Assembly: GCA_003598085.1 (NCBI GenBank)
Contig: QZKU01000044.1
Coordinates: forward strand, 1-36,293
DNA length: 36,293 bases
Reading direction: 5' to 3'
Source: Candidatus Abyssobacteria bacterium SURF_5
GTDB lineage: Bacteria > Abyssobacteria > SURF-5
Position 1 is the stretch's first letter; every line of letters starts with the position of its first letter. The translations under genes and the position numbers were made by a program. The notes under the pieces are model-generated. The model was not told the DNA's origin, made no database searches, and was given only the letters and a program-made list of their open reading frames with translations. This document shows, one piece after another, positions 1 to 8,122 of the stretch.

Positions 1-109
1 CATCTCCAAAACCACAAAGGAAACCCAACAGAGCCAATAAGAAGGAGCAGTCAGCAAAAATCCGCCCCCAAGGGCCGATTTAGATGCGTAAGCCCTACAT
101 CGCGCGCGA
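1..109. other. Window-edge stretch, no gene recognised
   Basis: No gene can be named here. Forward frames 1 and 3 are open from the window edge to stops at 142-144 and 81-83, so the tail of an upstream gene is possible, but the residues match no family I recognise. The uppS promoter starts at 110, so anything here is probably a separate transcription unit. Confidence 0.3.
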
Positions 110-138
110 TTGCTTTTCTCTTCCTGCGCATGTATAAT
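110..138 (+). promoter_or_regulatory. Sigma-70-type promoter for uppS operon
   Basis: A -35 element TTGCTT (110-115) and a perfect -10 TATAAT (133-138) are separated by exactly 17 bases. Transcription would start near 145, about 53 bases before uppS. This is the likely head of the long plus-strand block. Confidence 0.65.
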
Positions 139-197
139 GAGTGATGGAATAATTCCTTCCGAACCTGCTTATCCTGTTATTAAGATTTCCAATACGC

Positions 198-983
198 ATG
201 CCGAGACTTGTTAAGAAAGAGAAACTTGAAGACCCGGAGAAACGAATTCCGGCATCGCTGAAAGCGGAGTTGGATCCCGTGCGCCTGCCCAAACATGTGG
301 CCATCATAATGGATGGCAACGGCCGGTGGGCGAAAAGGAGAGGACTGCCCAGGGTCGCAGGGCACCGAGCCGGCGCGCGCGCTGTTCGAGAGGTTGTCGA
401 GGCCGCGCGCGAACTCGAAATCCGTTACCTCACGCTGTACGCATTCTCCCACGAGAACTGGAAACGTCCCAAGCCCGAGATCAGAGCGCTGATGTCGTTG
501 CTGCGGAAGTTCATTCGTGAAGAGCTTGAGGAAATGCTCCATCACGAAATCGGCATGAAGGTGATCGGCCGGATCGACATGCTCCCGCCGCGAATCCGTG
601 ATGAGGTTCAGGACATGATCGCGAAGACGGCTCATTGCCGGAAAATGACTGTTATCCTGGCCCTCAGTTACGGAGGGCGCGCCGAAATTGTGGATGCCGC
701 CCGAAGCATAGCGGAAGAATGCGTGGCCGGAACATTGGACCCGTCCCAGATAGATGAGAAGACGTTCAGCCGCCATCTCTATCTGCCGGAATGTCCCGAG
801 CCCGATCTGCTTATCAGGACGAGCGGCGAATGCAGGCTGAGCAATTTTCTGCTGTGGCAACTATCGTATTCCGAAATATACTTTGTGCCCGTTCTGTGGC
901 CGGACTTCACCAAAGAAGAATTCTGTCGCGCCATAATTGAATATCAGAAAAGAGACCGCCGCTTCGGCGGCATCTCCCGCTGA
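198..983 (+). CDS. uppS: Isoprenyl transferase (undecaprenyl diphosphate synthase)
   Basis: Cis-prenyltransferase that condenses eight isopentenyl diphosphates onto farnesyl diphosphate, giving the C55 lipid carrier for peptidoglycan and O-antigen synthesis. The 261-residue length is normal. The catalytic signature IIMDGNGRWAKRRG sits near residues 36-49, with the essential Asp at 39. The C-terminal family motif RTSGECRLSNFLLWQ, followed by SEIYF, is intact near 207-229. About 15 charged residues precede the usual start. The ATG at 198 has no obvious Shine-Dalgarno, so a start further in cannot be excluded. cdsA follows after 23 bases, the common uppS-cdsA pairing, although the usual dxr and rseP do not come next. 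Confidence 0.95.
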   Translation: MPRLVKKEKLEDPEKRIPASLKAELDPVRLPKHVAIIMDGNGRWAKRRGLPRVAGHRAGARAVREVVEAARELEIRYLTLYAFSHENWKRPKPEIRALMSLLRKFIREELEEMLHHEIGMKVIGRIDMLPPRIRDEVQDMIAKTAHCRKMTVILALSYGGRAEIVDAARSIAEECVAGTLDPSQIDEKTFSRHLYLPECPEPDLLIRTSGECRLSNFLLWQLSYSEIYFVPVLWPDFTKEEFCRAIIEYQKRDRRFGGISR

Positions 984-1006
984 TAGACGAGCGGAGGAGC
1001 TGCTGA

Positions 1007-1879
1007 GTGAGCGCTGAAAGCGGAAGCAGAAAATCAAGATATGTATCCGCGGCGGTTGCGATACCAATCGGGTTGGGCCTCTGCATATTTTCCCCCCACG
1101 GTTTCATTCTCCTGGCAATCGTCCTGATCAATGTCGGGGTGGTGGAATTTTATGCCATGGCGCGGCATCGGGGATTTTCCCCCCACAGCGTCATCGGGAC
1201 ATCCTGTTCGATCGGAATCTGCATCCTGGCCTGGCTGGGCACAAACCCGCTCAGCACGCTCTATGCGCTTGCCGCAGCCGTTATTCTTGTTTTCACCTTC
1301 GCAATGGTGCGCAATGTGCGCGACGCGATGATCAATATCTCTGTCACCATTTTCGGCGTCATCTACGTCGGCTGGTTTTCGAGTCACATCATCCTGCTCC
1401 GCCGCCTGAATGACGGAGCCGATGTGACTCCCTTCAACCTCGCCGGCGCCGGATATGTTATAATGTTATTGGTACTCCTGTGGTTAGGAGATGGCGGGGC
1501 TTTCTTCGCGGGAACCGGCTGGGGAAAGCACAAGCTCCTTCCTTCTATCAGCCCAAATAAGACAATCGAAGGCGCGGTCGGCGGTACTATTCTGACATTG
1601 ATAGGAGCGGCGCTTATCAAGGAACTGGGCTTGCTGCTTACTGCCGCGGGTGTCCCTTTCTTTCCGGAATTCAGTTACAGCGCGTATTTGCTGATCGGAC
1701 TGGGAATATCTATAGCCGGGCAGGTCGGCGACCTGTGTGAGTCGTACCTCAAGAGGGATGCGGGACTGAAGGATACCGGAAACCTGTTTCCGGGGCATGG
1801 CGGCTTTCTCGATAGATTCGACAGCCTGCTCACCACGGCTCCGCTGTTTTATTTCTACTTGAAGTTTATGAACTTTTAA
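1007..1879 (+). CDS. cdsA: Phosphatidate cytidylyltransferase
   Basis: Integral membrane enzyme that makes CDP-diacylglycerol from CTP and phosphatidate, the entry point to phospholipid head-group synthesis. It has 290 residues and many hydrophobic segments. The CDP-diglyceride synthetase signature is complete from about residue 246: SYLKRDAGLKDTGNLFPGHG followed by GFLDRFD. The start is GTG at 1007, preceded by GGAGGAG at 993-999 at good spacing, so GTG is preferred over internal ATGs. It probably shares the uppS transcript. prfB begins 28 bases after its stop. Confidence 0.95.
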   Translation: MSAESGSRKSRYVSAAVAIPIGLGLCIFSPHGFILLAIVLINVGVVEFYAMARHRGFSPHSVIGTSCSIGICILAWLGTNPLSTLYALAAAVILVFTFAMVRNVRDAMINISVTIFGVIYVGWFSSHIILLRRLNDGADVTPFNLAGAGYVIMLLVLLWLGDGGAFFAGTGWGKHKLLPSISPNKTIEGAVGGTILTLIGAALIKELGLLLTAAGVPFFPEFSYSAYLLIGLGISIAGQVGDLCESYLKRDAGLKDTGNLFPGHGGFLDRFDSLLTTAPLFYFYLKFMNF

Positions 1880-1906
1880 TTGGATTGAAGAAGGAGATGC
1901 AGGCCG

Positions 1907-3008
1907 ATGTGTATTGAGTGCAAAGACAGACTCGACAGGATTCAGCAAAGTATCGTCGAGATGAAGGAGTGTCTTTGACCCCGCTGCACTCAGAGAGCAG
2001 ATAAGCGGGATCGAGAAGCAAAGCAGCGCCTCGGACTTCTGGGATGATCCCGAAGCGGCGCAAAAGACGCTCCGGAAAATGAGCGCACTCAAAGAGTCGC
2101 TCCGTCAGATCGAGACGCTTGAAAGCCGCCAAATCGAACTTGCCGAATTTCTTGAGCTCTCCGAACAGGAGGGCGATCTTTCTCTGGAGGCGGAAATCCG
2201 CGCGAACCTTGATCAGTTGGAGCGCGAAGTCGAGGATTGGATTCGCCGCAGCACGTTAACCGGCGAGACCGACTCGAGCGGCGCCATCGTCACCGTTCAT
2301 GCGGGCGCCGGCGGAACCGAATCCTGCGACTGGGTCTCGATGTTGCTCAGAATGTACCTGCGCTGGGCCGAGCAGAAGGGATACGCGACTGAAGTAATCG
2401 ATCTGCTCGAGGGAGACGAAGCCGGGATTAAAAGCGTCACTTTTACGGTCAGCGGCCCCTACGGCTACGGATACCTCAAGAGTGAAAACGGCGTTCACCG
2501 CCTGGTGCGGATATCGCCGTTCGACGCCAACAAGCGGCGGCATACCTCGTTCGCGTCGGTCGAAGTCCTGGCGGATGTCGAGGACGATATCGTTGTCGAT
2601 ATAAACGAATCCGATTTGCGAATCGACACCTACCGGGCGAGCGGGGCGGGCGGCCAGCACGTGAACAAGACGAGTTCGGCTGTTCGGATTACCCATCTGC
2701 CGACCGGTATTGTGGCGCAGTGTCAAAATGAACGCTCGCAGCACAAGAACCGATCAATGGCGATGAAGCTGCTGCGCGCCAAATTATACGCCCATTACGA
2801 AAAGCAGCGACAGGCGGAGCTCGCGGCCCAGCGGGGAAAGCAGGAGGAGATAGCCTGGGGCAGCCAAATTCGTTCGTACGTGCTCCAGCCTTACCAAATG
2901 GTCAAAGACCACCGGACGGGCATCGAAGCAGGGAACGTCGGGGCGGTGCTGGACGGCGATCTCGACGCATTCATCAGCGGCTATCTGCAGAGCCGGATCG
3001 CAAAGTAA
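1907..3008 (+). CDS. prfB: Peptide chain release factor 2, programmed +1 frameshift
   Basis: RF2 recognises UAA and UGA stops and releases the peptide. The gene is read in two frames. ATG 1907 (AAGGAG at 1891-1896) opens 23 codons ending CTT, then an in-frame TGA at 1976-1978. A +1 shift at CTT-TGA-C continues at GAC 1977 through the RF2-type sequence FWDDPEAAQ to TAA at 3006-3008. The total is about 366 residues, the normal length. The codon-recognition tripeptide SPF lies in RISPFDANKRR, and the catalytic GGQ in SGAGGQHVNKTSSAV. A start at the ATG at 2079 would lose the N-terminal helices and is not correct. lysS follows with its own promoter. Confidence 0.95.
1964..1979 (+). promoter_or_regulatory. 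prfB recoding site (internal SD plus CTT TGA C)
   Basis: AAGGAG (1964-1969), three bases, then CTT TGA C (1973-1979). This is the same layout as the E. coli RF2 autoregulatory frameshift: the internal Shine-Dalgarno pushes the ribosome +1 when RF2 is scarce at the slow UGA. Confidence 0.93.
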
Positions 3009-3090
3009 GCCGCAGCCGTCGCTCCCCTTGTCGCCTCAAAACTGAAAAGTACTCCGGTTGTCGGATGCTTTTTGCACCCGTCTCGATTCC

Positions 3091-3119
3091 TTGACACCCT
3101 GTACATCGCTCACTATAAT
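3091..3119 (+). promoter_or_regulatory. Consensus sigma-70 promoter for lysS
   Basis: Perfect -35 TTGACA (3091-3096) and perfect -10 TATAAT (3114-3119) with a 17-base spacer. Transcription should begin near 3126, which is 27 bases before the ATG at 3153 and downstream of an earlier in-frame TTG at 3072. It therefore also fixes the lysS start. Confidence 0.85.
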
Positions 3120-3152
3120 GACGAAGAACGACGACCAAAGGCGGATTTGTCG

Positions 3153-4646
3153 ATGGAAGAAAAACAAGATCTCTATGCGCAGCGACTGGAAAAATTATCT
3201 CGGATAAGACAGGCCTCGCAAGAGCCGTATACATATTCATATGCCCGGACGCATACGGTTCAACAGGCATACGATGAGTTTGAAAAACAGCATGAGGCGC
3301 AACCCGAGAGAACCGTTCGCCTGGCGGGAAGAATAACGGCTCTCCGCCTCCACGGCAAAAGTGCGTTCGCCGATCTCAAGGATGATTCAGGGAAAATTCA
3401 ACTCTTCTTCGGCCTTCAGGACGTGGGCGGCGACCAATATGAATTCCTTACGAAGCTGATCAACGTCGGCGATTTCCTCGGGGTCGAAGGGACAATCTTC
3501 ACCACACGCACCGGTCAGGTGACCGTCAGAGTCGGCTCGTTCCTCCTGTTGACAAAAACGCTGCGACCGCTGCCCGAGAAGTGGCACGGACTTAAAGACG
3601 TCGAAATCCGCCTGCGCCGGCGCTACCTCGATCTGCTTGCCAATGTCGAAACCGGGAACCTTTTTCGCAGGCGCAGCGAAATCATCAGGCACATCCGCGG
3701 ATTTCTTGACGCGCGCGGATACATGGAAGTCGAAACGCCGATGCTTCACCCGATACCCGGCGGCGCAAGCGCCCGCCCGTTCATAACACATTACAATGCC
3801 CTCGATCGGGATTTTTATCTGCGCGTCGCGCCCGAGCTCTACCTGAAACGTCTTCTGGTAGGCGGCTTCGAAAAAGTCTACGAGATCAACCGCAACTTCC
3901 GCAATGAAGGAGTCTCCAACAGGCACAATCCCGAGTTCACCATGCTCGAGTTGTATGAGGCGTACGTGGATTACGAGGCCATGATGGAACTGGTCGAGAA
4001 GCTGGTTTCCTTCGTCGTGAAGACGGTCTTGGGAAAACCGAACTTCACGTACCAGGGAAACGACATCAACATCGAACCGCCCTGGCCGCGCGTTTCCTTC
4101 TTCGAGGCAATCCGAAGATTTGCGGACGTCGATCTGGAGCAGACTTCGGATTCGGCAAGGGCGCGTGATCTGGTGGCGCACCTGAAACTGGATCTCGAAG
4201 ATTCCGCCGGTTACGGCAAGATCTGCGACGAAGTCTTGAAATCATACGTCGTTCCCAAAATGATTTCCCCCACATTTCTTATCGACTATCCGCTCGAGCT
4301 TTCGCCGCTCGCAAAAGGCAAGCGCGGGAGCCCGCGGCTCACGGAGCGCTTCCAGCCCTTCGTCGGAGGACTCGAAATCGGCAACGCGTTCTCCGAGCTG
4401 AACGACCCGCTCGAACAGCGCGCGCGCTTCGAGCGGCAGATGCAGCTTCGTGCAAGAGGGGATGAGGAGGCGCAAACGCTCGACGAGGATTTTATCACCG
4501 CGCTCGAGTACGGCATGCCTCCCGCCGGCGGCCTCGGTATCGGGATCGACCGTTTAGTAATGTTGCTTACTGATTCACCTACAATAAAAGAGGTAATATT
4601 GTTTCCGCAGTTGCGCACGGTTAACCACGCAATTGTGGAGGAATAA
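3153..4646 (+). CDS. lysS: Lysyl-tRNA synthetase, class II
   Basis: Charges tRNA-Lys with lysine. At 497 residues it is close to the usual ~500. An N-terminal OB-fold anticodon domain (about 60-150, including VRLAGRITALRLHGKSAFAD) precedes the class II core. Motif 1 lies around GYMEVETPMLHPIPGGASAR, motif 2 is FRNEGVSNRHNPEFTMLELY, and motif 3 is GGLGIGIDRLVML. The start is ATG 3153, because the frame extension back to TTG 3072 lies upstream of a consensus promoter. lolC follows after 5 bases, and its GGAGG Shine-Dalgarno overlaps the last lysS codons, so the two are translationally close. Confidence 0.95.
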   Translation: MEEKQDLYAQRLEKLSRIRQASQEPYTYSYARTHTVQQAYDEFEKQHEAQPERTVRLAGRITALRLHGKSAFADLKDDSGKIQLFFGLQDVGGDQYEFLTKLINVGDFLGVEGTIFTTRTGQVTVRVGSFLLLTKTLRPLPEKWHGLKDVEIRLRRRYLDLLANVETGNLFRRRSEIIRHIRGFLDARGYMEVETPMLHPIPGGASARPFITHYNALDRDFYLRVAPELYLKRLLVGGFEKVYEINRNFRNEGVSNRHNPEFTMLELYEAYVDYEAMMELVEKLVSFVVKTVLGKPNFTYQGNDINIEPPWPRVSFFEAIRRFADVDLEQTSDSARARDLVAHLKLDLEDSAGYGKICDEVLKSYVVPKMISPTFLIDYPLELSPLAKGKRGSPRLTERFQPFVGGLEIGNAFSELNDPLEQRARFERQMQLRARGDEEAQTLDEDFITALEYGMPPAGGLGIGIDRLVMLLTDSPTIKEVILFPQLRTVNHAIVEE

Positions 4647-4651
4647 AGCAC

Positions 4652-5872
4652 ATGCGTTTCGAAGTGTTCGTCGGGTTCCGATATCTGAGAGGAAAACGCA
4701 AAAACGCGTTCATTTCGCTCATCACGTTTTTTTCGATATTCGGCGTGATGATCGGCGTGATGACGCTGATTGTGGTTCTCGGCGTCATGACCGGCTTTGA
4801 CAAGCAGTTGTTCAAAACCGTCCTGGGAACGACATCGCACATCGTGATAACCCGCTCCGGCGGGATCACCGACCATGAAAAAGTGACAGAGGATCTGAAG
4901 CGCATCCCCGAGGTCCTCGAAAGCGCGCCCTTTTTTGCGGGGCAGGTGCTCCTGAAATCCGATAACGCAGTCACGGGAGCGGCCATTCGCGGAGTCGTGC
5001 CGGAGGAGGAAGAGAAGGTTTCAGATTTCGGCAAGTATCTTCACGGAACGTTGCGCGACGGCGGCATTGTCCTGGGCACGGAACTTGCAAGGCAACTGGG
5101 CGCGTTTCCCGGCGATACCATTAAAGTCATTTCACCGTATTTTGTGTCGACCCCGATGGGCGAGGTCCCGTACAAGAAAAACCTAACGGTGACGGGGCTT
5201 TATACATCGGGAATGTACGAGTACGACTCCACTTTTTGCTTTGTGACGATTTCTCAGGCCCAACGCCTTTTCGGAGTCGAGCGGACTATTTCAGGCATCG
5301 AAGTTAAAATCGCCGACCCGATGAAAGCGGGCGTGGTCGCTGTATCCATCACGCGACAGCTCGATGACGGCCTGTGGGCTCGCAGTTGGATGGACCTGAA
5401 CCGGACGTTCCTGGCCGCGCTCAGGCACGAAAAGATCATTATGGCCGTCATCCTGATTCTGATCATTGTGGTGGCCGCATTCAACATAGCAAGCACGCTT
5501 ATCATGGTGGTGATGGAAAAGACGCGGGATATCGGCATTTTAAAGTCGATTGGGGCGCCTCGATCGGCTATCAGAACCATATTTATGATTGACGGACTGC
5601 TCGTCGGAACCATTGGCACGTTCCTCGGCGTGGTCTTCGGATACTTGCTTGCTAATTCACTCGATTCGGTGGTAAAATTAATAGGAACGTTTTTTGGTAT
5701 CGAGCTCTTTCCCAGCACTATTTATTATTTTGATAAGATACCGGTCGATACCAGTATTTTCGATACGTGCTGGATTGCCGGGAGTGCGATCGTTTTGAGC
5801 CTTTTGGCTTCTCTGTATCCGGCCTGGCAGGCGTCAAAGCTTAACCCTGTCGAGGCATTGCGTTATGAATGA
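4652..5872 (+). CDS. lolC: Lipoprotein-releasing ABC transporter permease, LolC/LolE family
   Basis: Inner-membrane subunit of the Lol system, which extracts mature outer-membrane lipoproteins from the inner membrane with LolD and passes them to a periplasmic carrier. It has 406 residues, standard for LolC/E. An N-terminal transmembrane helix (about 20-48, within FFSIFGVMIGVMTLIVVLG) is followed by a large MacB-like periplasmic domain and three C-terminal helices (about 260-290, 305-340, 370-395), the FtsX/LolCE layout. GGAGG at 4637-4641 supports the start. Only one permease is present, so the complex may use a homodimer (LolF-like), or the partner lies elsewhere. It overlaps lolD by 8 bases. 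Confidence 0.9.
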   Translation: MRFEVFVGFRYLRGKRKNAFISLITFFSIFGVMIGVMTLIVVLGVMTGFDKQLFKTVLGTTSHIVITRSGGITDHEKVTEDLKRIPEVLESAPFFAGQVLLKSDNAVTGAAIRGVVPEEEEKVSDFGKYLHGTLRDGGIVLGTELARQLGAFPGDTIKVISPYFVSTPMGEVPYKKNLTVTGLYTSGMYEYDSTFCFVTISQAQRLFGVERTISGIEVKIADPMKAGVVAVSITRQLDDGLWARSWMDLNRTFLAALRHEKIIMAVILILIIVVAAFNIASTLIMVVMEKTRDIGILKSIGAPRSAIRTIFMIDGLLVGTIGTFLGVVFGYLLANSLDSVVKLIGTFFGIELFPSTIYYFDKIPVDTSIFDTCWIAGSAIVLSLLASLYPAWQASKLNPVEALRYE

Positions 5873-6572
5873 GCTGATACGGGCCAAAGGTCTCACCAAA
5901 AGATACGTTTCCGGCAAAAGCGAACTGGAAGTACTGAAAGGGATTGACCTCACCATTTGCGCGGGTGAAATTATCCTGATATACGGTTCTTCCGGAGTGG
6001 GAAAAAGCACTTTGCTTCACATACTCGGCACTCTGGATAAGCCGACCACCGGAACGCTCAGTTATGGTGAGATCGAAATCAACAAGCTGGGAGAAAAAGC
6101 TCTGGCGCGCTTGCGCAATAAACGGATCGGATTCGTCTTTCAGTTTTATCATCTGTTGCCGGAGTTTACGGCGTTCGAAAACGTTTCGCTCCCGGCAATG
6201 GTCAACGGCTATCGCATGAAGGAGGCTCGCAACAGGGCGCAGCGCCTGATCGAGGCGGTCGGCTTGAGCGAGCGCATGAATCATAAGCCGGATGAACTCT
6301 CGGGCGGCGAGCAGCAGAGAATCGCCATCGCCCGTGCGCTGATCAACGGTCCGGATGTGGTTTTCGCTGACGAGCCGACGGGAAACCTCGACGAGGTAAC
6401 GAGCGCCGGCATCTACAAGGTGATCAGGCAATTGAATGAGGAAATGGGGACCACATTCGTCATCGTCACCCATGAGTCTTCGCTTGCGCGAGGGGCGCAT
6501 CGCGCTCTGCATATGGTGGACGGCAGGATCGAAAGGGAGCAGCAGCATGATATGTCATATATGCAAAGATAA
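5865..6572 (+). CDS. lolD: Lipoprotein-releasing ABC transporter ATPase LolD
   Basis: Cytoplasmic ATPase driving lipoprotein release with the preceding permease. The 235 residues carry every ABC element: Walker [10 protein letters not shown] (about 41-49), Q-loop in [20 protein letters not shown], signature [15 protein letters not shown], Walker [14 protein letters not shown] and the switch His in IVTHE. This is the LolD/MacB/FtsE subgroup; the LolC-type partner favours LolD. The start ATG lies inside the end of lolC (8-base overlap), and mcsA begins inside the end of lolD, so the three genes are probably translationally coupled. Confidence 0.93.
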   Translation: MNELIRAKGLTKRYVSGKSELEVLKGIDLTICAGEIILIYGSSGVGKSTLLHILGTLDKPTTGTLSYGEIEINKLGEKALARLRNKRIGFVFQFYHLLPEFTAFENVSLPAMVNGYRMKEARNRAQRLIEAVGLSERMNHKPDELSGGEQQRIAIARALINGPDVVFADEPTGNLDEVTSAGIYKVIRQLNEEMGTTFVIVTHESSLARGAHRALHMVDGRIEREQQHDMSYMQR

Positions 6573-7038
6573 GGTGGCCACGATCCGCCTGAAAGAGATA
6601 ATCAACAACGTGGTCACGGAACTGCACCTGTGCCAGGATTGCTACGAATCGCGCGAACACCAGGGGAAGACCGGCCTCGATGATGTGGGAGCAAATCTGA
6701 ACGCGCTGGTTGAGGATGAAAAGAAGAAGGTCAAGGCGAAAGGCAAGGGCAAGCGATGTCCCGGCTGCGGGCTCTCCGAAGAACAATTTCGCGCCCGGGG
6801 ACGGCTTGGCTGCGGCGAGTGCTACAAGATATTCGCGAAAACGCTCGAGCCGATTCTGGTAAAGGTCCATGGTTCGACCGAACATCACGGGAAAATCCCA
6901 CAAGAGTCGGCAAGAAGCCTCGATCTGAAAACCGAGTTGAGAAAGCTCCAGGAGGACCTGCAGAGGGCCATCCTGGCGGAAAATTACGAGCGCGCGGCGA
7001 AGTTGAGAGACAAAATAAAACAGTTCGGATCGATCTGA
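6547..7038 (+). CDS. mcsA: McsA, zinc-finger activator of the McsB arginine kinase
   Basis: McsA-type adaptor that binds and stimulates the arginine kinase McsB. The 163 residues have four CxxC pairs: CHIC (3-6), CQDC, CPGC and CGEC, the expected two zinc sites. A C-terminal UVR domain (about 128-160, AENYERAAKLRDKIKQF) follows; UVR domains mediate contacts in the Clp and UvrBC systems. The start is ATG 6547 with GGGAG at 6535-6539. A longer in-frame reading from 6436 lacks family similarity and lies wholly inside lolD. It overlaps lolD by 26 bases. mcsB follows after 21 bases. No ctsR repressor gene precedes it, unlike in Bacillus. Confidence 0.9.
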   Translation: MICHICKDKVATIRLKEIINNVVTELHLCQDCYESREHQGKTGLDDVGANLNALVEDEKKKVKAKGKGKRCPGCGLSEEQFRARGRLGCGECYKIFAKTLEPILVKVHGSTEHHGKIPQESARSLDLKTELRKLQEDLQRAILAENYERAAKLRDKIKQFGSI

Positions 7039-7059
7039 CGCTCCGGGCGGGGAAACAAG

Positions 7060-8115
7060 ATGTTCGAGCAAATGGTTAAGAGCATCGGGCACTGGCTCAA
7101 GAACAAGGGTCCGCATGCCGATATCGTGTACAGCAGTCGTATCAGGCTGGCGAGAAACCTGAGGGGATTCCCCTTTTCCAATTACTGCAGTGATCAGCAG
7201 CTGCGCGATATCATCGCATTGATACGGGTGTGCATCAACCGGTGCCCGCACCTGAAAAATGCGACCTATTACAGCTTCAAAGACATGAGCATCATCGACC
7301 GCCAGTTTCTGATGGAGCGTTTCCTCATCAGCCGCGAGCTCGCTCAGAGCGCCGGCGAGAAGGGAGTTTTCGTTGATCCGTCTGAACGGATCAGCCTGAT
7401 GGTGAACGAAGAGGATCACCTGCGCATGCAGGTCCTGCGCTCCGGCCTGCTTCTGGCCGAGGCGTGGGGGGAGTTGAATGCGATAGACAGCGAGCTCGAC
7501 AGCCAGCTGGATTTCGCTTTCGAGGAGCCCTGGGGCTACCTCACCTCGTGTGTCTCCAACGTCGGGACCGCGATGCGATCATCGGTGATGATCCATGTTC
7601 CGGCGCTGATCATGACCAAGCGAATCGTCAATATTCTGCAAAAGGCGGGCAAGCTGCACCTGGCGATTCGCGGGCTGCACGGAGAGGGCTCCGAAATGCT
7701 CGGCGACTATTTCCAGATATCGAACCAGGCGACTCTCGGGAAATCCGAAGATGAGATCGTCGAGATGACGGAGAACCTGACCAATGAGTTGATCGACCAG
7801 GAGAGAAGCGCCCGCGACGATCTGATCAAAAACCAGAAGGTCCTCATCGAGGACAAGGTCGGCAGAGCCATCGGCATTCTCTCGAGCGCCAAAATTCTGA
7901 GTACCCGCGAAGCGATGGAACTGCTTTCCAACATTCGTTTGGGAATTTACTACCAGATGATTCCAGGCATAAATCCGGAGACGCTGGATGCCCTGATTAT
8001 CGAGATGCAGCCTGCTCATCTCCAGAAACGCAATCCGGACCACCTGGACCCGCTTGCGCGGGATATCGAGCGCGCAAGAATCATAAAGGAAGCATTGAAA
8101 TACGGAGAGGGGTGA
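7060..8115 (+). CDS. mcsB: Protein arginine kinase McsB
   Basis: ATP:guanido phosphotransferase-family kinase that phosphorylates arginines on proteins; in Firmicutes phosphoarginine marks substrates for ClpC-ClpP. At 351 residues it is full length. Visible features are SSRIRLARNLRGFPF (about 25-39), the catalytic-loop NEEDHLR (116-122), GTAMRSSVMIHVPAL and RGLHGEGSE. The C-terminal RDIERA (334-339) matches the RDxxRA motif of the phosphoarginine allosteric pocket in B. subtilis McsB, which separates it from metabolic creatine or arginine kinases. ATG 7060 is used; ATG 7072 is an alternative. It lies between mcsA and clpC, as in Bacillus. Confidence 0.93.
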   Translation: MFEQMVKSIGHWLKNKGPHADIVYSSRIRLARNLRGFPFSNYCSDQQLRDIIALIRVCINRCPHLKNATYYSFKDMSIIDRQFLMERFLISRELAQSAGEKGVFVDPSERISLMVNEEDHLRMQVLRSGLLLAEAWGELNAIDSELDSQLDFAFEEPWGYLTSCVSNVGTAMRSSVMIHVPALIMTKRIVNILQKAGKLHLAIRGLHGEGSEMLGDYFQISNQATLGKSEDEIVEMTENLTNELIDQERSARDDLIKNQKVLIEDKVGRAIGILSSAKILSTREAMELLSNIRLGIYYQMIPGINPETLDALIIEMQPAHLQKRNPDHLDPLARDIERARIIKEALKYGEG

Positions 8116-8122
8116 TATTCGC

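Noticed and set aside
1456-1464. Extended -10 (TGT TATAAT) inside cdsA
   Set aside because: No -35 at suitable spacing and it lies well inside coding sequence.
1976-1978. In-frame TGA suggesting a broken prfB
   Set aside because: It is the classic RF2 programmed frameshift site with an internal Shine-Dalgarno at the correct spacing.
5649-5678. TTGCTA-18-TAAAAT inside lolC as an internal promoter
   Set aside because: Possible, but imperfect and embedded in coding sequence; no independent support.
8116-8122. CIRCE or CtsR operator before clpC or mcsA
   Set aside because: No such repeat is present in the short gaps before mcsA, mcsB or clpC.
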